Shown here one piece after another: positions 49,926-58,946 of a DNA stretch of 64,000 bases. The number at the start of each line of letters is the position of its first letter. Position 1 is the stretch's first letter. Source of the DNA: Saprospiraceae bacterium (GTDB lineage Bacteria > Bacteroidota > Bacteroidia > Chitinophagales > Saprospiraceae); NCBI GenBank assembly GCA_016787525.1, contig JAEUUP010000043.1:1-64000 (forward strand), in the 5' to 3' direction. A program made the translations under genes and the position numbers. Below the pieces are notes generated by a model, which had not been told where the DNA came from, ran no database searches, and saw only the letters and a list, made by a program, of their open reading frames with translations.

Positions 49926-51053
49926 TTATAACGCTTTTCCTTCTTCCAATTTCTTAATGGCATCTGTAACAGACTTTTTGTTGACCTCATCAGGTGCTTG
50001 AGTAAGAGCAACCTTAGCATGTTCTAAAGCCTTTTTCAAATCACCCATAGCAGAATAACCACGCATGAGACCAACATGTGTCGGCCAAATACCATTGTGC
50101 TTTTTGAAATTCATCTCAAATACAGCCACAGCCTCAGTTGTTTTCTTTTGATTGAGGAGTTGACGACCGTATTGATGCAATTCGATAGCCGAACCGTTCT
50201 CCAATGCAACTTTCATAGCCTCTTCTGCTTCGGTTTTCTTACCTAATTTTTCAAGCAATCGAGATTTGGTTGACAGAGCGTTGAATGTTTTAGTGGCACC
50301 CAGATTGGGGTCAGTGGCAGAGTTAGCCCAACTCAGAGCTTCTTCTAAATTCACATCGTTTTGTAAACACCAATTGGCAGCAGCAGCTAAACTGGGTGGG
50401 TCAAAGCCAATTGCGCCACTCATTTGGCGTTTTATGTCAGCCAAAACAGTCTTCTTGGCATCCACACTCACATTAAAAGGTATTTTCCAATACTCCCAAA
50501 GTAAGGCAATATCAACAGAATTAGCCGTTTGGTTCTCAAAAACATAGGTCAAACGCTCTTGCAAAGGCGTTTGGTTCTTTTTTTGAACCGTTGCAACACG
50601 TAATACATCTTGCGACTTATCATAGAAATAACTACCCCAAGCAGCCGCATTTTTGTTAAAAATCAAAACACAAGAATCCGCATAAACCGCCATAAAAAGG
50701 GCATACTTGCCCGCAGCCAATGCTTTTCCGTTGATGACAACATCAGTCGAAAATGAAATTGTTGTACATTCATCTGCGCCTGCACGCCAAGGTGACTCGA
50801 CATTTGAGCCATAACCCAAGACTGTAAAGCCATAATGGACGATGTCTGTTCCCCAAATTTTACCTTCTCGACCTTTCACACCTGGTGCATTCCAACTGAT
50901 GTCAATATCGGTGACACCAATCGTTCGTCCAGTACGATTCGGATAGTTTTGGTTTTGAGGAATACGCAAAGCTTGTGCTTGTGCAAAGTGGGTAAGTGCC
51001 AAAAAACACAGGAATACACCTGTTTTGACTGAGTAAATACTTAGCTTTTTCAT
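49926..51053 (-). CDS. DUF2911 and TPR-like exported protein
   Basis: The 375-residue protein has a signal peptide (ending THFAQA), a DUF2911 domain (about 30-190), and a C-terminal helical repeat region. DUF2911 pieces visible are RTGRTIGVTDIDISWNAPGVKGREGKIWG, then KALAAGKYALFMAVYADSCVLIFNKN and WEYWKIPFNV. The helical part (LLEKLGKKTEAEEAMKVAL, then KKTTEAVAVFEMNFKKH) looks like TPR repeats. Function is unknown; the family is common in Bacteroidota. It is downstream of a di-heme peroxidase on the same strand, with an 88-bp gap. Confidence 0.9.
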   Translation of the reverse strand: MKKLSIYSVKTGVFLCFLALTHFAQAQALRIPQNQNYPNRTGRTIGVTDIDISWNAPGVKGREGKIWGTDIVHYGFTVLGYGSNVESPWRAGADECTTISFSTDVVINGKALAAGKYALFMAVYADSCVLIFNKNAAAWGSYFYDKSQDVLRVATVQKKNQTPLQERLTYVFENQTANSVDIALLWEYWKIPFNVSVDAKKTVLADIKRQMSGAIGFDPPSLAAAANWCLQNDVNLEEALSWANSATDPNLGATKTFNALSTKSRLLEKLGKKTEAEEAMKVALENGSAIELHQYGRQLLNQKKTTEAVAVFEMNFKKHNGIWPTHVGLMRGYSAMGDLKKALEHAKVALTQAPDEVNKKSVTDAIKKLEEGKAL

Positions 51054-51141
51054 GATTCAGATTTAATTTTAAATTTTTACGAAAGAAGGGCAAAATAATA
51101 AAAGGTTGCTGAATCATGGTCTATGTGTATCGAAAAATAGA

Positions 51142-52242
51142 CTAACGGAGATATTGAAACTTAGGATTGCGCAAAAAAGTCTCATCGGTAAGCGTATGGA
51201 GGAAAGCAATGATGTTCACCTTATCTTCCTCAGAAAGAGGCATTTTAAGCCGTAATTGCTTTGCCAAAGTCGAACTTTGATACACCCCCTCAGTATAATG
51301 ATACAAAACCATCTGTAAATTGGGCAAACGACCATCGTGCATATAAGGATAAGTGACTTCAATGTTCCGTAAAGTAGGCACTTTGAACAACAAACTGTCT
51401 TCTTTTCGTCCTGTGATGGTCATTCTACCCTTATCATTTAGTATCGAATCAGGTTTTAAACCATTGTTCTCAAAGCCACTATGTGTAAAAAGTGGCTCAG
51501 TATGGCATGATGCACAATGTTTTTTGAACAATTCGTAACCTTTAGCTTCATATTCGTTGAACGATGCTTCATTCCGCATCACTTTGTCATATTTAGCATT
51601 GGCACTCACCAATGTCAGCATAAATTGCGAGATTACCTTTAAAATACGCTCACCTGTCACACTACTATCGCCAAAAGCTTGCTGAAAAAAGCGTGGATAC
51701 CGATTCGATTGTTGCAATTTTTGTACGACATGAGCCATATTTTCGTCCATTTCGTCTCGACTACTGAGGGGTGCTAAAGCTTGCATGTCGAGATGATTGA
51801 CCGCGCCATCCCACATAAAAGTCTTGTTCCAAGCCAGATTGACCAATGCCAACGAATTGCGTGTACCAATGCGATTGTCTATGCCATGACTCAATGAATG
51901 GTCAATATGTGTAAATCCTGTGTACGACAAATGGCAACTGGCACATGAAATCGTACCATCTCTCGATAACAATGGTTCGTAGAATAGTCGTCGTCCCAAT
52001 TCTACTTTTTCTATTGTCAAAGGGTTTTTCGTAAAATCATAAACAGGTTTTGGAAAACCCTGAGGTACACTGAACAATGGCTCAAATGTATCTGATGAAG
52101 CCAAAAACAGTAGAACAATAGGAATACCCATCGGTTTGAGAATAATAAAAAGCGGCTGTATTTTATTGAAGTATTTGGCTATCAATAATTTACAATTTGA
52201 ATTGTTCTTTCTACTTAAAAAGGAAAAATATTTTTTTGTCAT
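51142..52242 (-). CDS. Di-heme cytochrome c peroxidase (MauG/CcpA family)
   Basis: The 366-residue protein has two c-type heme motifs, CASCH (100-104, TISCASCHLSYTG) and CASCH (243-247, KKHCASCHTEPLF), with the family's GTRNSLALVNLAW and FMWDGAVNHLD stretches. It reduces hydrogen peroxide or oxidises substrates in the periplasm. A hydrophobic segment at about 38-50 (MGIPIVLLFLASS) could be the true signal or anchor, so a start at that Met (52131) is possible. Motif copies 51285 and 51762 encode TEG and PLS. Confidence 0.9.
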   Translation of the reverse strand: MTKKYFSFLSRKNNSNCKLLIAKYFNKIQPLFIILKPMGIPIVLLFLASSDTFEPLFSVPQGFPKPVYDFTKNPLTIEKVELGRRLFYEPLLSRDGTISCASCHLSYTGFTHIDHSLSHGIDNRIGTRNSLALVNLAWNKTFMWDGAVNHLDMQALAPLSSRDEMDENMAHVVQKLQQSNRYPRFFQQAFGDSSVTGERILKVISQFMLTLVSANAKYDKVMRNEASFNEYEAKGYELFKKHCASCHTEPLFTHSGFENNGLKPDSILNDKGRMTITGRKEDSLLFKVPTLRNIEVTYPYMHDGRLPNLQMVLYHYTEGVYQSSTLAKQLRLKMPLSEEDKVNIIAFLHTLTDETFLRNPKFQYLR

Positions 52243-52345
52243 GAATTTACTGCATATTAAGCTTTTCCCATTAAAGTCTGATGATTGTCTTCATAAATCA
52301 ACAGTATAGTTATTTCAACGACATAGGTTTTATACCGACATTGAA

Positions 52346-52381
52346 ACTCACAGTTTTTCTGCAAGTGGAAAAACTGTGAGT
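52346..52381. repeat. Hairpin of the ACTCACAGTTTTTC type
   Basis: A 14-bp stem (52346-52359 with 52368-52381) inside a larger imperfect palindrome (about 52310-52395). It shares the ACTCAC-GTTTTTC piece with nested elements at 1-219 and 46563-46790. Confidence 0.65.
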
Positions 52382-52478
52382 AATAACCTAATTGAGAATC
52401 TTACAAGTTTAGATGAGAAATTAAGCGAAAACTTGCGTTAAGTCATAAAAAAGATAAAAAATACTGAAACCCCACCAC

Positions 52479-53822
52479 TCAAACTTGAGGACGACTGTGC
52501 CACTCATTGAATACACCCAAACCATCCCTTTTAGCTCTGATTTCATCTAATTTTTGCAAATGTGCGTCCGATACAAAACGAGCAGGTCGTTTGTGCAAAC
52601 CCTCATCGGCGAGTTGAATACCCGTGCATAAATGTTCCATGCGTTTGATATGGTTTGTTGCCCAATTCCCATACTGAGGGGTATCCTTTGATGATTTCCA
52701 AGCACCATAGAGAGCGATATAAATTTTATCTTCCATCGAGAAAGCCATTTCTGTTGTTCTCACAGGCGGTTGCCAATTGAGCCAAAGTAAATGTGTCGGT
52801 GGTGGTGGCAAAGTAGCTGCAATATCGCGCAAAAACGGCATCAAATCATCAATAGAAGCACCTGTCCACATATTATCAACGCCCCAATGATGGTCATCAG
52901 GGTAGTGCGACATGGCGAAATTATACATAGTTTCCATGCTAAATGGCACATAAGGTGTTCTGAAATAAGCTTTCCGTTTGATTGGGCTGTTTTTCATGAA
53001 AGCCATAGCTTCATTCAGTTCGTCTTTACTATCCGCAAAAATAGGTGCAACGGCTTCAATACCTGGCGCAAAATAGTTCAAAGTATGCCGACTCATCAAC
53101 ATCTGAAACTCAACTGCCTTGGGTACTGAGGGACCGACTTCATAAGCCCACCGAAAGACGTGTTCGAGGTGCTTCATCGTAAAAACATGCGAAACCATGC
53201 CTCTATACGGCGGCAATTTGTACAAACGCAAATGAAAACGCACAACTACGCCAAAAAAACCACCGCCAGAACCACGCGCTGCCCAATATAAATCGGCATT
53301 TTCAGTAGCACTGGCGTGAATCAATTCGCCATCAGCAGTCACAATGTCTAATCCCATCACACTCTCACAAGCCATGCCCAATTTGCGACCATTCCAAGCA
53401 AAACCACCTTGCAACAAATAGCCACCAATGCACACACCTTTGCAATGTCCCGCAGGAAAAAACAAATCATGTTTGACCAATTCCGTCAACAGAACACTGC
53501 CACCTACCGCAGGACCAGCCGTAGCAGTCATCGCTTCTTTATTGACTTCATATTTATTGAAACGCTTCATATTTATCAAAATACTCCCGTTCCGTAAGTG
53601 ATTGGCGGACCAACTGTGTCCACCCGAACACACGCTGAGTTTTCGCCCTTGCGCTTTGGCATATCTAACAGTGTCTATAATATCGTCCACCGTTTCTGGC
53701 ACAACCATCATTTCGGGTCTTCTATTGGGTTCCAGTTTATTGAAAAGAGTGGCTAAAATGGCTTTATCAAAACCTTCGTCCGTTTTATTAAAAACTTGCC
53801 CTTTAATGCTTAATGAATTCAT
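52479..53822 (-). CDS. FAD-binding (BBE/VAO-type) oxidoreductase
   Basis: The 447-residue protein has a VAO/PCMH FAD-binding domain. The flavin-linking His69 lies in CSGGHSWSAN, the TAGPAVGGSVLLTEL motif is present, and PAGHCKGVCIGGYLLQGG offers Cys127 as the second attachment point. That pattern is typical of bicovalent oligosaccharide or berberine-bridge-type oxidases. It ends in GVFNEWHSRPQV, where BBE proteins usually carry the substrate-binding region. It oxidises an alcohol, hydroxy or phenolic group with oxygen or another acceptor; the substrate is unknown. It starts only 11 bp after the stop codon of the PhlG-like gene, so they form one operon. Motif copy 52672 (TPQYG) is embedded. 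Confidence 0.9.
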   Translation of the reverse strand: MNSLSIKGQVFNKTDEGFDKAILATLFNKLEPNRRPEMMVVPETVDDIIDTVRYAKAQGRKLSVCSGGHSWSANHLRNGSILINMKRFNKYEVNKEAMTATAGPAVGGSVLLTELVKHDLFFPAGHCKGVCIGGYLLQGGFAWNGRKLGMACESVMGLDIVTADGELIHASATENADLYWAARGSGGGFFGVVVRFHLRLYKLPPYRGMVSHVFTMKHLEHVFRWAYEVGPSVPKAVEFQMLMSRHTLNYFAPGIEAVAPIFADSKDELNEAMAFMKNSPIKRKAYFRTPYVPFSMETMYNFAMSHYPDDHHWGVDNMWTGASIDDLMPFLRDIAATLPPPPTHLLWLNWQPPVRTTEMAFSMEDKIYIALYGAWKSSKDTPQYGNWATNHIKRMEHLCTGIQLADEGLHKRPARFVSDAHLQKLDEIRAKRDGLGVFNEWHSRPQV

Positions 53823-53833
53823 TTTATTATGAT

Positions 53834-54649
53834 TTATACAGGTTTATTGAATTGATGATAAATATTTGGTAAAAAAGCTGCGAGGTGATTCATCTCTTCG
53901 GTACAGTGCAGCATCAAGTCAATGGCTTGTTGTTTGGGTATGCGTTTGAGTTTTTGTAAGAGTTTTGACACCATTTTTGGGACTGTACCTTCGCCACGCA
54001 AAGCGATGTATTCGCCGCCCATCCAAAAGCGAGAACGCATTTCAGCCCCCCCCTCAGTACGACGAATCTGATGCACCAAATAGCCAAAATCAAGTGGAAA
54101 ATGCGTGTAACCAATTCTGGCACAAATAAAAACCACCTCTGATTTGTCCTTCAAATCAGCTTCTTTAAAACCCAATTCAGTAGGCGAAATGAAGCGAATA
54201 TTGGCTTTTTCGAGGCTTTCTCCGATGTATTCTTCAATCATAGAAGTTCGCCCGATATAGGCTTCGCGTTCTTGATCGCCATCTTGCCACTGAGCATCGA
54301 GATGCGCTCGGGGATGCCACAATTTGTAGCGATTGGCTTTGCAACCATGCCAACCAAACCACCAATCCCACATATAAGGTGCGACATTTGGCATAGGTGT
54401 CAAAACCGCCACACGAGCCGAGCCATCGGCTTCGAGAGAGTAGCCATTTTCAATGGTTTGATAGCCTTTTTCCAACAAAGTCGTCGCTTGTGCGACAGAA
54501 GGTAATTGCCCTACTGCAACAGGTGAGTTTTTCACCCCCCTCAGTATTTCGGGGCTAACAGCCGCAAATGTTTCATCATAAAAACTTGCGTAGGGTGTAT
54601 TGAAATCTTCTTTTTTATAGCCTATATATTTAGGCACTGTTTTATCCAT
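53834..54649 (-). CDS. DAPG hydrolase (PhlG) family protein
   Basis: About 271 residues from the ATG at 54649 (MDKTVPKYIGY); an in-frame start at 54721 is less likely. The family signature is clear: PNVAPYMWDWWFGWHGCKANRYKLWHPRAHLDA, an EEYIGE, then FICARIGYTHFPLDFGYLVHQIRR and FWMGGEYI. PhlG cleaves the carbon-carbon bond of 2,4-diacetylphloroglucinol with a zinc ion; this relative may act on another acylated ring. It is transcribed with a FAD oxidoreductase, and its promoter has the same operator as that of the adjacent TetR gene. Motif copies 54046 and 54535 encode TEGG and ILRG. Confidence 0.87.
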   Translation of the reverse strand: MDKTVPKYIGYKKEDFNTPYASFYDETFAAVSPEILRGVKNSPVAVGQLPSVAQATTLLEKGYQTIENGYSLEADGSARVAVLTPMPNVAPYMWDWWFGWHGCKANRYKLWHPRAHLDAQWQDGDQEREAYIGRTSMIEEYIGESLEKANIRFISPTELGFKEADLKDKSEVVFICARIGYTHFPLDFGYLVHQIRRTEGGAEMRSRFWMGGEYIALRGEGTVPKMVSKLLQKLKRIPKQQAIDLMLHCTEEMNHLAAFLPNIYHQFNKPV

Positions 54650-54661
54650 AATAATTAAAAC

Positions 54662-54684
54662 TTTTTTGTTCGACAAAATTGTTT
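54662..54684 (-). promoter_or_regulatory. Putative TetR operator before the PhlG-like operon
   Basis: A 23-bp block identical to one before the TetR gene (55384-55406). It contains the palindrome TTTTGT-TCG-ACAAAA (54664-54678), 15 bp before the ATG at 54649. Confidence 0.8.
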
Positions 54685-54768
54685 GTTTTGATTTAAAAAA
54701 ATTTGATACTTGTGGTATCAAATTGAATACGACTATTATTTTAACAGTAAATATCTGATTGTCAATGC

Positions 54769-55377
54769 TTATCGTAGCCCTCTCAGTATCAGAGCTTTAA
54801 TTTTGAGCCGACGAGTTTGTAGAAAATCTTTCATTTGTTCATCGTCTCTATTTTCTTTAAGTCTAATATATGATGCACCCAAATAGGGTATAGAGCAAAG
54901 CCCATAAATATTCAAAATCAAATCCTCTCCCGTAATATCATCTGCCACTTGTCCATGCAATTTAGCCTCGGCAATTAAGGCATCTAACTCAAAGGGTATG
55001 GTATCTTGATGACTGGCTGCCACAAATGCTGCCATTTCGGGCATTTCGTTGAGCAGATTAACGATAAAACTGGGCAACCCTGGTTTGGCTTCAAAAAGGT
55101 CGGCAACCACGTCAATCAAATGTTCAATCAACTCTTCCAACGATTGATTTTCGCGAATCAAACGCTTGATATGGCTGAAAACGGTGTTCAAAGTCTGGTT
55201 CATCACCTCTTGAAACAGTGCCTCTTTGGTACTATAGTAATAATGCAACATCGTGCGGCTTATTCCCGCTTCTTCCGCTATCATCGTCGTGCGTGTTCCC
55301 TTGAAACCATTGGCATGAAAGACTTTTTCTGCTGCTATGAGTATTCTGTTCTTTGTATCACTGTCTATTTTAGGCAT
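54769..55377 (-). CDS. TetR/AcrR family transcriptional regulator
   Basis: About 202 residues from the ATG at 55377 (MPKIDSDTKNRILIAAEKVF). The N-terminal helix-turn-helix has NGFKGTRTTMIAEEAGISRTMLHYYYSTKEALFQEVM. The C-terminal part is a typical ligand-binding helical bundle. It lies 119 bp upstream of the PhlG-like gene on the same strand, and both promoters share an identical 23-bp block. It likely represses its own gene and the PhlG/FAD oxidase operon until an inducer binds. A motif near-copy encodes the C-terminal LILRGLR. Confidence 0.93.
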   Translation of the reverse strand: MPKIDSDTKNRILIAAEKVFHANGFKGTRTTMIAEEAGISRTMLHYYYSTKEALFQEVMNQTLNTVFSHIKRLIRENQSLEELIEHLIDVVADLFEAKPGLPSFIVNLLNEMPEMAAFVAASHQDTIPFELDALIAEAKLHGQVADDITGEDLILNIYGLCSIPYLGASYIRLKENRDDEQMKDFLQTRRLKIKALILRGLR

Positions 55378-55383
55378 ATAAAT

Positions 55384-55406
55384 TTTTTTGTTCGACAAAA
55401 TTGTTT
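55384..55406 (-). promoter_or_regulatory. Putative TetR operator before the TetR gene
   Basis: Same 23-bp block as 54662-54684, with TTTTGT-TCG-ACAAAA at 55386-55400, 9 bp before the ATG. It overlaps a CAATTTTG, one change from a -7 box. Confidence 0.8.
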
Positions 55407-55456
55407 ATTGTTTCTGAAATGACCAAATTTTTTAGCACTTTTTTATTCGTGTTTAT

Positions 55457-55464
55457 TAGCTTTG
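55457..55464 (+). promoter_or_regulatory. -7 box for the cation transporter
   Basis: TAGCTTTG matches TAnnTTTG, 32 bp before the ATG at 55496. Confidence 0.5.
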
Positions 55465-55495
55465 CTTTTTTCAGTCAATAAAATCACTCTTTTTT

Positions 55496-56431
55496 ATGAG
55501 TTCAAACAATTCTCAGCACACCAATCATGGTACAGGTCACATCATCCAGAGTCTTGTTGTCAATTTGCTTATTACCGTTTGCAAGGCAGTTGCAGCTGTT
55601 ATGACCAAATCAGGTGCAATGCTTGCTGAAGCCATTCACTCTTTTGCAGATTGTGCCAATCAGGGGCTTTTATACTTAGGTGTGAAACAAGCACAGCGTC
55701 CACCCGATGTCAAACACCCATTAGGCTACGGTCGCTCGGTCTATTTTTGGTCTTTCATGGTGGCTATGCTGCTTTTTTCCGTGGGCGGCATGTTTTCGGT
55801 TTATGAAGGCATTCACAAATTTGAAGAACCAGAACCCGTCCACAATATTGCATGGGGCGTGGGTATTTTGCTGTTTTCCATACTCCTGGAAGGCTATGCA
55901 ACCCTATCCAACATTAAAGAGATGAATCAAAGAAAAGGTGATAGAAGTTTTTTTCAGTACATCAGAGAGACAAAAGACAGTGACCTTATCATCATCTTTG
56001 GCGAAAACTCCGCTGCCGTGTTAGGCTTGACCTTAGCTTTGGGTTTTATGTTAGCCTCTTACTATACTGACGATGGTCGCTATGATGCCATTGGTTCTTT
56101 GCTGATTGGTTTGGTACTGATTGGCGTAGCTATTTTTCTAAGTATAGAAGTCAAATCGTTGCTTATTGGTGAAAGTGCTGACCCAATTATATCCGAAACA
56201 GCCCAACAAATCGCTTTTGAGCATCCTCACATCAAAGAGATGATAAATTGTATCACGGTTCAGCAAGGCCCTGGTGAGGTCTTGGTCTGTGTCAAAATTA
56301 AATGTGAACCACATTTGACAGCTCTAAATGTCAGTACGCTCATCAACGAATTTGAAAGTTTACTGAGGGGGCGTTGCCCTGAAGTTAAATGGCTTTATGT
56401 AGAACCCGATTTGCAAGAATGGGTAAATTGA
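55496..56431 (+). CDS. Cation diffusion facilitator (CDF) family transporter
   Basis: The 311-residue protein has six membrane helices in a CDF pattern. It has SGAMLAEAIHSFADCANQGLLYLG (metal-binding His and Asp in the second helix), VKHPLGYGRSVYFWSFMVAMLL, and ILLFSILLEGYATLSNIKEMN. A later GSLLIGLVLIGVAIFLSIEVKSLLIGES leads into a C-terminal cytosolic metal-binding domain. It exports a divalent cation such as zinc in exchange for protons; specificity is not determinable. It is divergent from the TetR gene with a 118-bp gap. Motif copy 56361 encodes LLRGR. Confidence 0.93.
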   Translation: MSSNNSQHTNHGTGHIIQSLVVNLLITVCKAVAAVMTKSGAMLAEAIHSFADCANQGLLYLGVKQAQRPPDVKHPLGYGRSVYFWSFMVAMLLFSVGGMFSVYEGIHKFEEPEPVHNIAWGVGILLFSILLEGYATLSNIKEMNQRKGDRSFFQYIRETKDSDLIIIFGENSAAVLGLTLALGFMLASYYTDDGRYDAIGSLLIGLVLIGVAIFLSIEVKSLLIGESADPIISETAQQIAFEHPHIKEMINCITVQQGPGEVLVCVKIKCEPHLTALNVSTLINEFESLLRGRCPEVKWLYVEPDLQEWVN

Positions 56432-56437
56432 CGTTCC

Positions 56438-56638
56438 GTGTTAATTCAGCTTATGTTAAGTCGTTACTTCAACTTTGAAAAATCTGCATCATTGGGTTTT
56501 GATTTATTTTTTAATTTGGTCGTGGGTGTGTTACTTTTCTTAGCCACTTTTGTCTTTACACGTAATAAGATTGGGAAAATCGAAGGGGGTATCTTCATCG
56601 GTCTATATCTGAGTTATTTGATGTATAATCTTTTATAA
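56438..56638 (+). CDS. Small membrane protein, probable calcium/sodium antiporter C-terminal remnant
   Basis: From GTG 56438 (66 residues) this encodes two membrane helices with the pattern FFNLVVGVLLFLATFVFTRNKIGKIEGGIFIGLYLSYLMYNLL. That resembles the end of CaCA-type calcium/sodium antiporters, where a final IxRxEGxxxxxLYxxY helix occurs. Full-length relatives are about 300 residues, so this would be a truncated leftover or a short stand-alone version. It starts 6 bp after the CDF gene. Confidence 0.5.
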   Translation: MLIQLMLSRYFNFEKSASLGFDLFFNLVVGVLLFLATFVFTRNKIGKIEGGIFIGLYLSYLMYNLL

Positions 56639-56651
56639 AAAAAATAGGGTT

Positions 56652-56837
56652 ATGTTCTTAGATCATCTTAAAAATCAATCTGTACCCGTTAGAATTTGGG
56701 CTATCAGTGTCATCATCGCGGCTGTATATGGTTTAGTGAAAATCATTTTCTTTCCAGCATTGTCCAATACAGACTATTTAATTATGGCTTACACGCATCT
56801 GAGTCTGTTGGTGTCTTTTTTTATGGGCAAAAAGTGA
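56652..56837 (+). CDS. Small two-helix membrane protein
   Basis: 61 residues with two hydrophobic helices (IWAISVIIAAVYGLVKIIFFPAL and IMAYTHLSLLVSFFMGKK). It starts 13 bp after the antiporter remnant and is followed by a terminator at 56872. No family was recognised. Confidence 0.5.
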   Translation: MFLDHLKNQSVPVRIWAISVIIAAVYGLVKIIFFPALSNTDYLIMAYTHLSLLVSFFMGKK

Positions 56838-56871
56838 CGGAACTACTGAAGGATGCCAAATAATCACTTTA

Positions 56872-56904
56872 CCCCATCCAAAAGTTTGACACTTTTGGAT
56901 GGGG
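56872..56904. terminator. Convergent intrinsic terminator
   Basis: CCCCATCCAAAAGT (56872-56885) pairs with 56891-56904. It lies between the plus-strand small genes and the minus-strand lectin gene (stop at 56917). Confidence 0.8.
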
Positions 56905-56916
56905 CAAAACAAATTT

Positions 56917-58527
56917 TTACCGCATGAGTGTCACATCACCTTTTTTCACCAAGGTTTCACCATCTGTAAACTCAATTTCTGCCACATAAACATAGACAGC
57001 GGATTGCAATAAGCTGTTATTGTACTTGCCATTCCACCCAAAAGCAGGGTCATTGGGTGTAAAATCAAATTTTTCAAACACCAACGAACCCCAACGGTCG
57101 TAAATACGGAAAGACTTGACACGGCGCACGTTCCCATGGTCATAAATGACGAGCGCATCATTGATATTGTCGTCATTCGGAGAAAAAGCGGTCGGAATAT
57201 AGACTTTATGGCAATCATCGTAGGTGACTTTGACGCTTCCAGAGTCACGTCCACATTTGTTAGATACGGTCACGGTATAAATCCCTGTATAAGCCACAGG
57301 GAACGACGGCAAAGTCGAGCCATCTTGCCATTTGTAGGTGGCAGCCTCTGCCCAAGTCAACAAAATCAGTTTTTTATTTTCACATAAAACGGTGTCGTTA
57401 CCCAATTTTACTGAGGGGGGTATAATGAAATGCAGCAAAACGGAATCGGTAGCTGTACAATTGCCTCGTGCTGCTTGCACTTTGTACAAACCATCCTTTT
57501 GAACAAAAATAATGGAGTCGGTAGCATTATTCGACCATTTATAAGTCCGTGCGCCGCTGCCTGATGCATCGAGTCGCGCCGTTTCGCCGACACAAAGCGT
57601 ACGGTCAGGACCCAATTCAATCAAAATAGGGTCGCCATTGACCACCAAAGTCACCTCTTGATTGAATTCAACCCCGCACCTATCCCCTACCGCAACGGTA
57701 TATGTGGTTGTCACATCGGGTTTCGCAATTGGGTTGGCAATATTCGGATTGCTCAAGCCTGTTGTAGGAGACCATCTATATGTTACACCGCCATAGGCAT
57801 TGAGTTGCACAGTGTCACCTTTGCACAGATTGGCTTTTGTAGGTTTATCAATCAATGTCGTAAATTTGAAACAAACGTTTTGTTCATTATTCGCACCGCC
57901 CGTTGCGGCCGTGAATCCCCAGAAGACCAGAGGGTTGCCGCCGAATATGTCATTCACAATATCGCCCGTATAGGTGAGTTTGAGTTCACAATCGAACCAA
58001 ACTTGCAGTTTTTTAGCCACGGCATCCCATTTCACTCTTAAACTGTGCTTTTGACAATCTTCGACGTTGCCACCTGAACCAATAGAGACGGGGCCCGCTA
58101 AAGTATTGCCCGAACCATGCGTAATATCGCCATTTTTGATGATGGCAATGTGGTCATACGATGGGTCGCCTCGATTGCTATTCTGATAAGTATCCATTTC
58201 GATACCTATCGAAGGAGAAACACCTAAAAAACCCATACCCTCGCCTTGTTGTCCGATAGATGTGTTGATAGGTTGAAAACCAAACACAATACCATCCGCG
58301 CCATCGGCATCCTTGCAACCAAAAAAGAGGTCGAGATTGGCATCGAAAGAATTATTCAGATTGATTTTGGTCGTATCCCATATCGAACCCACTTGTCCGT
58401 TAGTAGCAGGTGTAAGTTGGTAACAGCGATCGCCTAACGACCGTGCAGAACCATTGAAATGGAATTGTGCTGTCGCAAAAGGTAAAAAACAAGCGACTAA
58501 TAGTGTGAGTAGGAGGCTTTTTTTCAT
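56917..58527 (-). CDS. L-type lectin-like surface protein with CHU_C gliding-type C-terminus
   Basis: About 536 residues from the ATG at 58527 with a signal peptide (MKKSLLLTLLVACFLPFATAQ). An N-terminal L-type lectin-like domain follows (FHFNGSARSLGDRCYQLT, DADGADGIVFGFQPINTS, IGIEMDTYQN). Then come several PKD/Ig-like domains with the NLCKGDTVQLNAYGG and PDRTLCVGETARLDASG patterns. The C-terminus is the gliding-motility-associated (CHU_C) domain: IPTAFSPNDDNINDALVIY, FRIYDRWGSLVFEK, and GVYVYVAEIEF-like ending. It is exported by T9SS (type B signal) and probably binds sugars at the cell surface. Motif copy 57409 encodes PPSV. Confidence 0.88.
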   Translation of the reverse strand: MKKSLLLTLLVACFLPFATAQFHFNGSARSLGDRCYQLTPATNGQVGSIWDTTKINLNNSFDANLDLFFGCKDADGADGIVFGFQPINTSIGQQGEGMGFLGVSPSIGIEMDTYQNSNRGDPSYDHIAIIKNGDITHGSGNTLAGPVSIGSGGNVEDCQKHSLRVKWDAVAKKLQVWFDCELKLTYTGDIVNDIFGGNPLVFWGFTAATGGANNEQNVCFKFTTLIDKPTKANLCKGDTVQLNAYGGVTYRWSPTTGLSNPNIANPIAKPDVTTTYTVAVGDRCGVEFNQEVTLVVNGDPILIELGPDRTLCVGETARLDASGSGARTYKWSNNATDSIIFVQKDGLYKVQAARGNCTATDSVLLHFIIPPSVKLGNDTVLCENKKLILLTWAEAATYKWQDGSTLPSFPVAYTGIYTVTVSNKCGRDSGSVKVTYDDCHKVYIPTAFSPNDDNINDALVIYDHGNVRRVKSFRIYDRWGSLVFEKFDFTPNDPAFGWNGKYNNSLLQSAVYVYVAEIEFTDGETLVKKGDVTLMR

Positions 58528-58650
58528 TTGAAGGCTAAGGTAAAAAGTATCAATCGCAGACCACAGCAAAGACTAAGTATTTATTTTGAAAAGAGAAAGA
58601 ACTGCTAAAGCACCCCCTCAGTATATTTCATATGAACATACGTTAATCTA

Positions 58651-58680
58651 TTGATTTATCAATCAAATACCTTACCTTTG
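58651..58680 (+). promoter_or_regulatory. Complete Bacteroidota-type promoter
   Basis: TTG at 58651-58653 and TACCTTTG at 58673-58680 are separated by 19 bp, close to the ideal spacing. The ATG of the next gene is 46 bp downstream (58727). Confidence 0.7.
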
Positions 58681-58726
58681 TCTTCATAAAAACCACGTAT
58701 TTGAATCCTTATTTTTTTAGAACAAT

Positions 58727-58945
58727 ATGAAAGACATCATCAATAATTGGAGCATCGTTCTCATTTTATGTGCCACCATTGGGCTTGCGCCTTTTATGCC
58801 AGAACCACACCTCTGGGGCAAAGTCCGTTGGGTCATGGGCGGCGCAATCGGGATGCAACCGATGGACTGGTTCGACTTATTGATGCACGGTTTTCCATAT
58901 CTGTTGCTGCTGCGACTCATTTTTATCAAAATCATAAAAAAATAA
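58727..58945 (+). CDS. Small membrane protein upstream of rhodanese
   Basis: 72 residues with two hydrophobic segments and the conserved-looking MPEPHLWGKVRWVMGG and MQPMDWFDLLMHGFPYLLL. Similar small proteins are annotated as RND transporter-related in some genomes, but I see no transporter domain. It ends 1 bp before the rhodanese gene, so they share an operon. A complete promoter lies upstream. Confidence 0.7.
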   Translation: MKDIINNWSIVLILCATIGLAPFMPEPHLWGKVRWVMGGAIGMQPMDWFDLLMHGFPYLLLLRLIFIKIIKK

Positions 58946-58946
58946 C

